From positions 372,001 through 436,000 of the forward strand of contig JALJCQ010000004.1 in assembly GCA_023091665.1 (NCBI GenBank): a DNA stretch of 64,000 bases, given 5' to 3'. The notes under the pieces are model-generated. The model worked only from the letters and a program-made list of their open reading frames with translations. It did no database searches and had not been told where the DNA came from. The position numbers and the translations under genes were made by a program. This document shows, one piece after another, positions 27,383-37,092 of the stretch (its first letter is position 1; each line of letters begins with the position of its first letter). Source of the DNA: Pythium myriotylum. Taxonomy: Eukaryota; Oomycota; Peronosporomycetes; Pythiales; Pythiaceae.

Positions 27383-29706
27383 TCTGGTGTTACGGCCTAC
27401 GCCACCTTTGTGGATGCCGAGAAAGCATTTGATCGGGTGAACTGGGACTACATGTGGAAGGTGCTGCTGGCCATGGGATTTGGAGAGACTTTTATCATGT
27501 GGTGTCAGCTTCTCTATACCGACACACGAGTTCGGCTCAACATCAATGGTTGGCTGCAAGATAGTATCCACCCGTGCCGTGGAGTGAAGCAAGGCGATCC
27601 CGTATCGGCGCTGCTGTTTGTTCTCACGATGGAACCGCTCGCGAATCTTCTGAGGCAGCACCCCCAGTACGGTTATCATCCGGCTAGGTTCCCTTCCCCA
27701 GTCACGGGCTCCTACTTTGCCGACGATACTACACTTGTGAGCTGCTCGACTACTGCTGTGGAAAAGCAACTTGAACTCGTGCAAGTTTATTGTGCTGGAT
27801 CTGGAGCCAAGCTCAACGTGGCCAAGACCAACGTCATGAACTTCAACCGGCACGCACTGCATATCCCGCATCCCACACTCTGCATCCTCGACCCAAGCGC
27901 CTCCTGTCGGTACCTAGGACTCCCTATCGGACAGGCCATCCACCACGACCATCGCGTCAGTGCGATAAACGCTCGCTTTTTCGAAAAATTCGCGCGTTGG
28001 AAATGGCGTGCCCGGACGTTACGTGGCCGGCGTCTACTCGCCCAAGCAGTGGTCTTGTCTCAGCTCTGGTACGCCACGGCCGTGACATTCGTACCCAACG
28101 CGATCATTCGTGCGTGGCAACGAGCGATTGACATGTTCGTACTGAGATCGGCTACTGGAGAGACCTCAGGCAGGCGCCCAATCGATGCGCGGTGGCTCTA
28201 TCATCGCGACGCTGACCACACACTTTGCCTTCCTCATGTGCACACGATCGTGAAACGTCAACGCCTCAAGCTCCTCATCCAGATCGTTGAGGATAGCGAA
28301 TCTACGCGCTCTTTTACATGGTCCACGCTGTCACGCCACTATCTCGACACCATGTGTGGTGAGTTTGGCCGCCCTGGTCGCCACGACTACCTCTGGGTCA
28401 ACCCGAACAGCAAGCTCGCGAGGCAGGCTCTCATCGTTTTGCCAGTGTGGCACCGCGCCATTATCCGTACATGATATGGAATGAAGCTCGAGATCGACAC
28501 CAGCAACCTATCTACAGTCGACGAATCGCGCATGCACTTGGAAGCTCCACTCTGGATGAACCGGTTCCCGCAATGGCAGGTCCAACACAATGGACGGCCG
28601 CACAGCTTGCTTCCGGCGCCAAGTGACCGCCGATTCATCTTTATGCGCCAAGTCATGTGCTTCTCCAAGATATGGTGTCTGTCTGATGTCTACTCTGCAT
28701 CTGGATGGCCGTCCCAGGATGTATTTCTTCAACGTGTGATGGTAGACTTTGCCAACGCCGGGGAAGCGCCCCCACGTCTGTCCATGGTCGCCAAACTGTA
28801 TTGTCAACTCTCCGAGGTCAACGCACGTCTCCCTCTCGGCAGTAATCGCGATCGAATCGACACTGCTGTGACCTGGCCATGGATTATCCGTACCTCGACG
28901 TCCGTGAAGCGTTTCCCTGCCTTTCCGCCGAAGCTGGTTTACAAAGCAGCTCTGCCACAGTCGACATCAGCGAGCCCACACCCGCTCCTCCGTCACGAGC
29001 TCACCGACGCCGCCCAGCTTCAACATGTTCTGCACCACACTACGCGACTACGACGCTACGTTTCTCCTGTACAGTATGACGTTCGCTTTCGAGTCTGGTG
29101 GTTTATTCTACCAGCCGCTGACAAGTACGGTACTGCACTTTATCGTCACGATCGTTATTGCCAACACGGCTGTCGGCACGCTGAGACCTACAAGCACATC
29201 TTTTTTGACTGTCGAGTGGCAAGACCCCTATGGCGAGTCCACATAAACGCGTGGAAGCCCATTTTGCTAGGTACCCCACGATGGAAAGAGGCCCTTTTCG
29301 GTGACAAACTCTCGCTGCGTCGTCCGTTCCGCCCGTCGCTCCGCGCTGCCACCGTACTATGGAACATCGTGTGCTCCGTAGTATTCCACACTCTATGGGC
29401 AGTCCGCAACGACAAAAAACACCGATCCATTGATGCACCTCCTACCTCCGTATTGATCGAGCGCGATATTCGCCTGGTCGTCGACCATATCAAAGCGATC
29501 CAACGCACTGCAAGAAACCCCGAGGAAGATCAAGATATCTGAGCTCCCAGCTCACCGCCTTAGCGTCGACTCTCAAACTGTCTCTTACTTAACCATGGGG
29601 TCTGTGTGTTCTTCGCGCGCTGCATAGCATATGTAAACTAGATGTATCGTAGTGTGTTAGAGTAGCAGATCGAGAAGTCCTCACAAATGGAAATCAGTTG
29701 AACCCC
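27383..29706 (+). mobile_element. 5'-truncated L1-type non-LTR retrotransposon
   Basis: 2324 bp, bounded by a perfect 14-bp TSD (27369-27382 and 29707-29720). It begins inside the reverse transcriptase, as expected for 5' truncation. Visible RT blocks are AYATFVDAEKAFDRVNW, GVKQGDPVSALLF and the catalytic SYFADDTTLVS. A single in-frame TGA at 28472-28474 interrupts the frame, which then continues to 29542. The C-terminal part has a zinc-knuckle (CQHGCRHAETYKHIFFDC, CCHC) typical of the RT-associated region. No RNase H domain, no endonuclease part and no poly(A) tail are present. Same orientation as the host gene. Confidence 0.9.
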
Positions 29707-29720
29707 CAGCTGTGCGCACT
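29707..29720 (+). repeat. target-site duplication, right
   Basis: CAGCTGTGCGCACT, identical to 27369-27382. Copy B coding sequence resumes here. Confidence 0.9.
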
Positions 29721-30939
29721 CAATAAAACGTCCAAGGCGGTCTCGAATGAGCTCAACAAGCTCAACACACAGCGCGTCGAGCTCGAGGCAGACCGTGGCA
29801 AGCTGATGGAAGAGGAGGAGCACTACTCTGCGATGATCGAGCAGCTCAAGATGCAGGAGAGCTTCAAGGTCCCCAACCCAGAGTTCATAAGGGCCAACGC
29901 ACTCGCCAAGCACCGCGCCGAGCTCAAGAGAGACATCAGCAAGATGACTTTGGGTAAGAGGCAACTGCTGGAAGAGCAAGTGATACTGCGAACCACGCTT
30001 GACGAGCTGGAGAGCGAGCTTTCCAGATTCGACGAGAACGAGGAGGACGACAAGACCAATGACGACAAAATCTTCTTGCGTGTTGATCCGAACGCGTCTT
30101 CTGCTGAGCAGCTTGCAGTGATTCGTAAGAAGATGCGGCTTATGGACAACGAGCTCGTCGAGGAGCAGCGCAAGAAAGCCTTTGTAGAGAGAGAGATGGA
30201 GGTCCTCAGCAGCCATTTGGCCGAGCTCTCCGGATCCTCCTCGTCATCATCATCGCCATTACCAAGCTCTTTCTTGCCACCAGCTTCATCTTTTGAGTCC
30301 TTGTCGTCGCCAAGGCAGCAGAGTGACATGATGAAGACGCTCGCAGGCTTTCTCGACAAAGGCCCGACCAAGTGGAATGGCCACGCCCAGGGCTTCACCT
30401 CCTGGACCATGCGTGGCACGCACAAGTGTTGGTGCGAGATCGGTTCGGATGGCCGATTGAGGTTTCACAAGCGCGCCGGAGACACGGAAGTGTTGGGCGA
30501 GATCGACCTCGCCGACGCGAGTTTTGAGATCAAATGCGACGATGGCAAAGAGTTCGTGCTCTGCACGTCAGACCAGCAGACGCGCTTCTTCACCAAGAAC
30601 ACCGAGGAGCTCCATATCTGGGTGCGGGCTTTGCTAGCTGCAAACTTGTATCTGCAAACCAAGAGAGATCTCGATGCCATCGCCGACGAGCTGGATGCGG
30701 CCGAGAGACGCCAAGAACTCTGATAGTTGCCCATGGGTACACCGCATTTGATGTGGAGTGTACGTTGATATGGAATACAATTGGGATGGAACGATAAGAT
30801 AAATGCAAAAGTGACGTAGCTGTTATCGCCGGGATGACATGGCAATAATGACATGGTATAGAGAACAACAGCGGCTGAAAGGGAGGGCAAAAGGAAAAGG
30901 TGGCTTGCTAGGCGAACCGCTACGTAATCTACTCGTCTA

Positions 30940-31250
30940 CAACACAAGTACTTGCCATCATCACCCTCGGTCTGGCAGCGGTCGCCAGTCCACTGGCCGC
31001 TCTCAAGCTGGCTTGTGTTGGCAGATCGGTGGCTTGCTCTGTCGTCGCTCGGCTTGCGCACTTGGCTCGAGGCGCGGTTGTATGGGTACCACGACACACC
31101 GCCTGCGGTACTTGCCGTGCTGAGGAACTTGGCGAACTGCTGCACTTGATGAGAAGAGACTTCCGCGAAGAAGCAGCTCACGGTCTGCTGAGTGACTTCT
31201 CGTGTGGAGTCTTGGTCTGAGACGGACCGCAGACGATCCAGCTGAAGCGC
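30940..31250 (-). pseudogene. ABC transporter 3'-end fossil behind copy B
   Basis: Minus-strand translation gives YNRASSQVRKPSDD and TSQLESGQWTGDRCQTEGDD, matching the intact ABC C-terminus at 47772-47930 (YNRASSRVRKPSDD, TSQLESGQWTGDRRQTQGDD). Remnants extend up to about LAKFLSTAS, with loss of frame beyond. The whole 3' flank from 30724 is almost identical to the flank of copy C (35405 onward). Confidence 0.8.
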
Positions 31251-31338
31251 TCCGAGAGCTCGTCTTTGGCAAGCGCGGAGTCGCTTCTCAATGAATGTCG
31301 GGAGTGGTTGGAGATGGCGGCGTCTACGATGCGTCTAC

Positions 31339-31475
31339 GATGCAGACAAGAAGCGCTGAGCCGTCAAAGAAGAGCTTGCGCGAACACAGGATATTCTCCA
31401 TACGCTCAAGGCTGCAGCTGCCGACGACCGAGCAGACAGCCACCTAAGGTCGTATCTGCCCAAGAATCACAAGCG
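31339..31475 (+). pseudogene. orphan fragment of the PH-gene middle segment
   Basis: GATGCAGACAAGAAGCGCTG onward matches the segment of copy A at 24670-24850 that encodes DADKKRRAVKEELARAQDAL. A TGA replaces AGA early, and about 40 bases are deleted before the part that matches QPPKVVSPQESQA. This is the long-form segment absent from copies B, C, E and F, so it is a leftover of yet another duplication unit. Confidence 0.7.
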
Positions 31476-31699
31476 TTTCGCCCAGAGGAAGGTTTGTTTT
31501 ACCACTTGTAATGGTTACCGAGGGAAAACACCCATTGATGAGGTATCGTCTGTTGTTCGACATTGGTATCTCATCCGCGTGTCATTCATCGGCTAAAAAA
31601 AAAAACGAGATAGGCAGGCTTCGCACGTGTCGTCATGCTCGAGAATCACACGTTGCCATGGACGCAAGGATGGTGGGGGAGTAAAGCAGAACAGAGAGC

Positions 31700-32278
31700 A
31701 CGAGCTGTCAAGAACGATGATGATGATGATGATGATGATGCAGGTGGAGTCTATTGAGTTCAACTAATTGTGAATCCTAATAGCTGGGAGCTTAGCGGGT
31801 ATCGACCTAGAGGGGGTCAACGGGGAGGCCTGTTATTGGCCACCACGGACGTAGGTCGTTGGCTAGCAGGGCGGGAAGATCAGTATGACCTTCGCGGTTC
31901 GTAGGGTGGTTGACTTGGGCACTGTGTCGTGAGTCCATGGCCAGGTTAGCCATTGCATCAGCCATCCGGTTATGTGCACGAGCTTGATGGATCCACCTCT
32001 GGATGCCAAGGCGATCTGCAAGCTGACGTGCGCGGTTATAGCTGACCAGAAGTTTTGAGTTGCGCGGTGGTCTGTGTTCTCGCATCTGACGCAAAACGAG
32101 GGCACTGTCACCGATTACTTGGAGAGAGGAAAAACCAAGCGAATGAGCCTTGCGGAGCCCAACAAGCAGGCCTTGATATTCAGCTTGATTGTTTATCATT
32201 CGTGGTGACGCGAGACTGGTCGCAGCACTCCAGATGATCTCTGCCGCGCTTGAGTGGGGATACGAGCTGTCAAGAACG
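31700..32278 (-). mobile_element. 5'-truncated RNase H LINE insertion with 17-bp TSD
   Basis: ACGAGCTGTCAAGAACG occurs at 31700-31716 and 32262-32278 and brackets a 545-bp minus-strand insert (31717-32261). The insert encodes an RNase H domain that lacks only the first hairpin: NNQAEYQGLLVGLRKAHSLG (catalytic Glu), LQVIGDSALVLRQM (Asp), ARAHNRMADAMANLAMDS (His/Asp), ending NDLRPWWP. The 3' tail has AGCTATTAGGATTCACA and TGAACTCAATAGACTCCACC and ends in a (CAT)n microsatellite on the minus strand, seen as (GAT)n at 31717-31740. The ORF extending to 32580 beyond the TSD is target DNA and not part of the element. Confidence 0.88.
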
Positions 32279-33553
32279 CGTGCTCTACGACGTTTCGACA
32301 AAGTGTTCAGCAGAATAAGAAATCGCGCGCTCGCGGTTCCCACGAAGGATGCGAGCTTGTTAACCGCCTGTTTTTGCCTCAAGTCGCCTCCATACGCAGA
32401 ACCATGCCAGCCCACCCTGGGCTGGAGACCGAATGTTCGATTTTCGAAAATCCCCTCCCCCGCCTCGATGGGTGGCAAGAGCTTCTTTGGGTGGGTTCCT
32501 CCGTGGGGGATTGCTCCTCGCTTGCAAGGTTGTCGGAATTGCGTTAAAACCCACGATCGCCACGCTGAGACCGCCGGCACATCTCAGGCCAGAACCCACG
32601 TCTTGACTCGAACCTGCGATGTCTGGCCGAGTCAATTGGTTCAGATCGCCGTGCGCGGCTGTTCGAGAGTATCTTGGCGTCCGCAGGTCGGAGCGCAGCG
32701 TGGATGTGGTTACAAAAAACTGCGGACACCAGCCCACGGGCGTTCACCTATTGCAGATCCATCTCATTTGTGACAGAGAAAGGCGAAAGGCGGGGGGATA
32801 CGTACATGTATCCCCCCGCCTCTCGCCTTCTTCTGTATGCAGAGGTGGCTTTCATGAAGCAGTAGTGACGGAGGAAAAGAGTGGAAAAGCGGTCGATACT
32901 GTGCTTGTGAGCCGAAATGGTTTGAAGTTCCTGATTTGTCATTCTTTTTTCTATTTTGACTGCTTTTGTCAAAATCGTGTGCAAGATGAGTTCAGATCCA
33001 CGACGCGACGAGAGGCGCACGTCATGGCCCATGCAGCAGCAGAATCAGGTGGTCGCAAGTGAGCATTCTCCCGGACGCCCAGGAGCCCGTGGACAAGGAC
33101 GAGCTCTTTAACTCGAAGAAAGACTATCTCAAGGAGGAGGCACTCGGGCAGATCAGGCCAACCCTTTGGCCTGGCTTTGCTCGACCCTGGAATCCAGGGT
33201 CGTGCGGAGGGGAGAAGACGTCTTCCCCGAGAGGGTTCAGGGAAATACCTGTGTAAGTTTATGTACATTAGTTGATAAAGTGCCAGCTTGTGCCACAGAT
33301 AAGAACACTTGAGTTCATTAGGTTCGAATCGTGAGTAATTCGCGCACTTAGCGCAATTACCACGAACTCCGATACCTGAGCATGAGCGAAGGGTCGCGCC
33401 GCTGAACCAAGGTGAAGAACCATCGGAAAAGGCGTCGCCTGGTCACCGGTGATCGTGTCGAGGCTTCCCACGACCAACTGAGGAGACAGTCAGCATGTGA
33501 CGACGCTTGGTGTCAAACAGCCATTGTGGAATTTGCCTCGCCAGTGAACAGCT
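32279..33553. other. intergenic region upstream of copy C
   Basis: No supported gene. It includes a strong hairpin at 32778-32831 and a stretch at 33000-33250 with an open frame but no domain. The last 30 bases before copy C carry a diverged version of the shared leader (TTTGCCTCGCCAGTGAACAG). Confidence 0.45.
32778..32831. repeat. perfect-core hairpin
   Basis: A 14-bp perfect stem, AGGCGGGGGGATAC (32788-32801) and GTATCCCCCCGCCT (32808-32821), with loop GTACAT. The stem extends outward to about 24 bp per arm with a few mismatches. Confidence 0.75.
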
Positions 33554-35404
33554 ATGGAGCCCAAGTCGCAGCGCACCAAGTCCGCGTACGAGTCACAGTC
33601 TCTTTTCCGAAACATCGACGCTAGCAAGTTGCACCACTTCGAAACCATCGTCGTCCTCGTCGACGTCGGCGCGCAACTGTTGGCGGTTGTGCTCATGCCC
33701 AAGTCCTACTTTGTGCCCGTGCCCGACGGCGCCACGCCAACGGAAGACCGCGTATTCGATGACATGGATGCCGCCGTCTACACGCGCTACGTCTCCTCGG
33801 GCGCCATGCTCGTCTACCTCCTCGTGCTTGTGCTTCGGCTCCGTGGCCTGCGCTCGGCTGCTTTCCGCTCGCGCTCCGTCAGAGCCGACGTCTTCGTCCT
33901 CCTCCTGCTGCTTGCCGGACTCGCGGCGCGGTGGTGCCCACAGCACATGGTCGCGACCGACATCAAGTTGTACGAGTTCGTCATCTCGCTCGGCTACCTC
34001 TGTCTACTCGCACTGCACTTCATCCTCCGACCCAGCGCGGGTACGTTGTCCAGGAGACTACACAAGATCCACGCCAACCGCAACGACGACCACATCCAGA
34101 TCTCGATCGAATCGTCAGATGCGTCGTTCGAGCGCAACCCCTCGACAACACCGACCGCTTTCACTGTCCCTGCCTCACGATACGCCAATACCCTGTTTGG
34201 TGACGTGCAGCTCTACGCGGCCGAGGACATCCCGGAAGCCGCCAAAGTGATCGTGCAGCGAGATGAACGCTCGGCACCCAAACTGCCCAAGCACTTCGAC
34301 CGGGAGGAGACTTACGAGCAAGTGCTGATCACGGGTGAGCTTCGTGCGGAGCTCTGGAACATCGAGACGATGAAGCTCAACCGAAAGTTGCGCGTACTCA
34401 ATAAAAAGACCAAGATAGTCTCGAATGAGCTCGACAAGCTCAACACACAGCGCGTCGAGCTCGAGGCAGACTGCGGCAAGCTGATGGAAGAGGAGAAGCA
34501 CTACTCGGCGATGACCAAGCAGCTGGAGCTGCCGGAAACGTACGATATGGTGATCCCAGAGTTCGTCAAGACTAATGAGCTTGTTGAGCACCACGCCAAA
34601 CTCACGGAAGAAATCACCATTCTGGACCGAGGCAACGAGCGGCTACTGAACGAGAAAGCGAGGATGCAGGCTACACTCGACGAGCTGGAGAGTGAGCTCT
34701 CCATGTTCGACGAGAACGAGGAACAGGACAAGACCAATGACGACAAAATCTTCTTCGGTATCGATCCGAACGCGTCTGCCGCTGAGCAGCTTGCGGTTAT
34801 CCGTGAGAACATGCGGCTTATGGACGACGATCTCATGAAGGAGGAGCGTGAGATAGCCCGTGTGGAGAAAGAAATCGGGCTGCTCAACAGCCATTTGGCC
34901 GAGCTCTCCGGATCCTCCTCCTCCTCATCATCATCGTCATTGTCTGGCCCTTCCGTGCCACCACCTCCATCGTTTGTGTCCTTGTCATCGCCAAGGCAGC
35001 AGAGCGACAAGATGAAGACGCTCGCAGGCTTTCTCGACAAAGGCCCGACCAAGTGGAATGGCCAGGCTCAGGGCTTCACCTCCTGGACCATGCGTGGCAC
35101 GCACAAGTGTTGGTGCGAGATCGGTTCGGATGGCCGATTGAGGTTTCACAAGCGCGCCGGTGATAGAAAAGTGTTGGGCGAGATCGACCTCGCCGACGCG
35201 AGTTTTGAGATCAAATGCGACGATGGCAAAGAGTTCGTGCTCAGCACGTCAGACCAGCAGACGCGCTTCTTCACCAAGAACACCGAGGAGCTCCATATCT
35301 GGGTGCGGGCTTTGCTAGCTGCAAACTTGTATCTGCAAACCAAGAGAGATCTCGATGCCATCGCCGACGAGCTGGATGCGGCCGAGAGACGCCAAGAACT
35401 CTGA
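33554..35404 (+). CDS. membrane-module/coiled-coil/PH chimera, copy C
   Basis: 616 aa, single exon, ATG at 33554 (MEPKSQRTKS). Residues ~30-165 hold about four hydrophobic helices, including FVPVPDGATPTEDR between the first two and IFVLLLL-type segments. This stretch matches residues ~60-190 of the ABC protein at 57906-60911. A linker ending LFGDVQLYAAEDIPEA leads into a coiled coil (~265-440) matching copy A from its FADVDQGTAEDNPEA onward. Then come poly-Ser and a PH domain (~487-600; TLAGFLDKGPTKWNG, CWCEIGSDGRLRFHKR, LHIWVRALLAAN). The WW and PDZ parts of copy A are absent. Predicted membrane-anchored, lipid-binding coiled-coil protein. The long segment before the PH domain of A and D is missing. 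Confidence 0.82.
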   Translation: MEPKSQRTKSAYESQSLFRNIDASKLHHFETIVVLVDVGAQLLAVVLMPKSYFVPVPDGATPTEDRVFDDMDAAVYTRYVSSGAMLVYLLVLVLRLRGLRSAAFRSRSVRADVFVLLLLLAGLAARWCPQHMVATDIKLYEFVISLGYLCLLALHFILRPSAGTLSRRLHKIHANRNDDHIQISIESSDASFERNPSTTPTAFTVPASRYANTLFGDVQLYAAEDIPEAAKVIVQRDERSAPKLPKHFDREETYEQVLITGELRAELWNIETMKLNRKLRVLNKKTKIVSNELDKLNTQRVELEADCGKLMEEEKHYSAMTKQLELPETYDMVIPEFVKTNELVEHHAKLTEEITILDRGNERLLNEKARMQATLDELESELSMFDENEEQDKTNDDKIFFGIDPNASAAEQLAVIRENMRLMDDDLMKEEREIARVEKEIGLLNSHLAELSGSSSSSSSSSLSGPSVPPPPSFVSLSSPRQQSDKMKTLAGFLDKGPTKWNGQAQGFTSWTMRGTHKCWCEIGSDGRLRFHKRAGDRKVLGEIDLADASFEIKCDDGKEFVLSTSDQQTRFFTKNTEELHIWVRALLAANLYLQTKRDLDAIADELDAAERRQEL

Positions 35405-35620
35405 TAGTTGCCCATGGGTACACCGCATTTGATGTGGAGTGTACGTTGATATGGAATACAGTTGGGATGGAACGATAAGATAAATGCAAAAGTGACGTAG
35501 CTGTTATCGCCGGGATGACATGGCAATAATGACATGGTATAGAGAACAACAGCGGCTGAAAGGGAGGGCAAAAGGAAAAGGTGGCTTGCTAGGCGAACCG
35601 CTACGTAATCTACTCGTCTA

Positions 35621-35935
35621 CAACACAAGTACTTGCCATCATCACCCTCGGTCTGGCAGCGGTCGCCAGTCCACTGGCCGCTCTCAAGCTGGCTTGTGTT
35701 GGCAGATCGGCGGCTTGCTCTGTCGTCGCTCGGCTTGCGCACTTGGCTCGAGGCGCGGTTGTATGGGTACCACGACGCACCGCCTCCAGTACGCGCCCAC
35801 TCGGCCTCGTTGACCACACGCGTGGTGAGCGACTTGGTGAACTGCTGTGCTGTATCTCCGAGAAGAGGCCGCCGTGGCAGAACAGCTCACGGTCTGCTCA
35901 GTGACTCTTCGCGTGGAGTCTTGGTCTTGAGACGA
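35621..35935 (-). pseudogene. ABC transporter 3'-end fossil behind copy C
   Basis: Minus-strand translation includes VVNEAEWARTGGGASWYPY, NRASSQVRKPSDDRASRRS and SQLESGQWTGDRCQTEGDD, matching the intact ABC C-terminus. Similarity continues at the DNA level through the segment encoding the KSLSTRVVNEAE region, then breaks down. This is the longest ABC fossil in the array. Confidence 0.85.
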
Positions 35936-37092
35936 CCAGCAGTCGCTGCAGATCCGGCGTCTCGCCTTCCTCGCGCGGAGACTGCGACTTCCCGTGCACG
36001 ACGCTGTGCGATATCGTCTGCGGCTCAGACGGCGAGACGTCCCCCACCAAGTGCGAGCTCGGGCGACACCAGTGCGCCGAGCCCAATCTTCCTGACACCC
36101 ACAACCTCGGAAGACGGTGGGAGGCGTGACGACGGAGGTGTCACACCTCCCGTAAAAGCGGTGACCCCGAAACCCTTGGGGCGTTGATGTTGCCACGCAA
36201 CACGGTATTTTAACGAATCAGAGGTCGAGAAACCCCGCCGGATGGCTTCACCAGCTGGCTCGAGTTGCTTTGAGCGGTGGGTTCGGCATTTGAAGTAGAT
36301 ATGTTCGCATGGGGACCAGACAGCGAACTTAAGAGTGGGTTCTATCGGGTCAGGCCGGAGAATGTGGAGTGTCTAAATGCGTCATTTCCTTGGAAGTTAC
36401 CGGTACAAACAGTAAAAGTAGACTGTTTTGACCCACAACGAACTTAGAACTTCTGAAAAATTACCCCCGACAAGTGATTATATGGATATATAGAGGTTTT
36501 CTGTGGGTTGGATCGCCTCGTCGAGCATGGTCGGCATTCGAAACATCGTCGCGGGCGGATCTCCTCGCCCGCCCGCTCACCCCCGCGCTGGCTTGAGGCT
36601 CCGGCGAAATCTCTCCTCCTCTCGCCCTCTCCAATCGCCCCATTTGCCCCAATCGCACCGGAATCAACTCTCTCGATTGTGTTTCGCCACGGCTCCGCCA
36701 CAACCCACCGCTTGACTGAGTTGAGTTCGTGTCTTGGACTGTTCCTGGCCGATTCGATTCGTTTGACCACGTGACGAAAGAATGTTTGGAGACGGAATGG
36801 CCCGAAATGGTCCAGCCTGACTCTGCGGTGACGCAACGACGCGACGACGCGACGACAGGCTGGTGCAAGTCGCGCGCAAAAGAACGCGCCTCCGTGTTGA
36901 CGCGTGCAGCGACGGGCGTTGCGTCTGTGGGGCTGCTTGGCGCCAAACCCAGATGGTGTCTCTCCTCCCCCACGGTTTTCCTCTCGCGGAGAGAGGAAAC
37001 GCTTCCGCCAGTGACGAAGATGGCAACGAGGCTCCAGAACGGTCGCGAGCGTCCGACGGCCATTGAGCAATTCGCCTCGCGAGTGAACAGCC
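35936..37092. other. upstream region of copy D, shared with copy E
   Basis: No gene supported. From about 36370 the sequence parallels that upstream of copy E (from about 39800). Shared pieces include GTCATTTCCTTG, GTAAAAGTAGAC, GGGTTGGATCGCCTCGTCGA and CCACGTGACGAAAGAA, ending with the common leader CAATTCGCCTCGCGAGTGAA directly before the ATG. A promoter function is likely since the block was duplicated with the gene. Confidence 0.55.

Larger units (their letters stand above)
26550..30723 (+). pseudogene. membrane-module/coiled-coil/PH chimera, copy B, split by a LINE
   Basis: 5' part 26550-27382, 3' part 29707-30723; the rest is a retroelement. The 5' part encodes a leader, four hydrophobic segments (MLAIALMPKSYFVPVP, LVYLVTLVLRLHGL, IFVLLLLLAGLTARW, AISLGYPCLLALHFIL), then the linker and the start of the coiled coil. 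The 3' part resumes at QLCALNK and continues through coiled coil, poly-Ser and a complete PH domain to the stop at 30723. Copy E (40464) has the uninterrupted sequence across this point. The upstream ORF runs into the element and stops at 27440, so a truncated membrane protein could still be made. The coiled coil is almost identical to that of copy E, and the PH end to that of copy C. Confidence 0.85.

Noticed and set aside
31807..32580. 257-codon minus-strand ORF as one gene
   Set aside because: The TSD at 32262-32278 shows that the ORF joins target DNA to a LINE insert by chance.
32600..32640. tRNA-like T-loop sequence (GGTTCGAGTC on the minus strand)
   Set aside because: The flanking bases do not form a T-stem or an acceptor stem; no tRNA fold.
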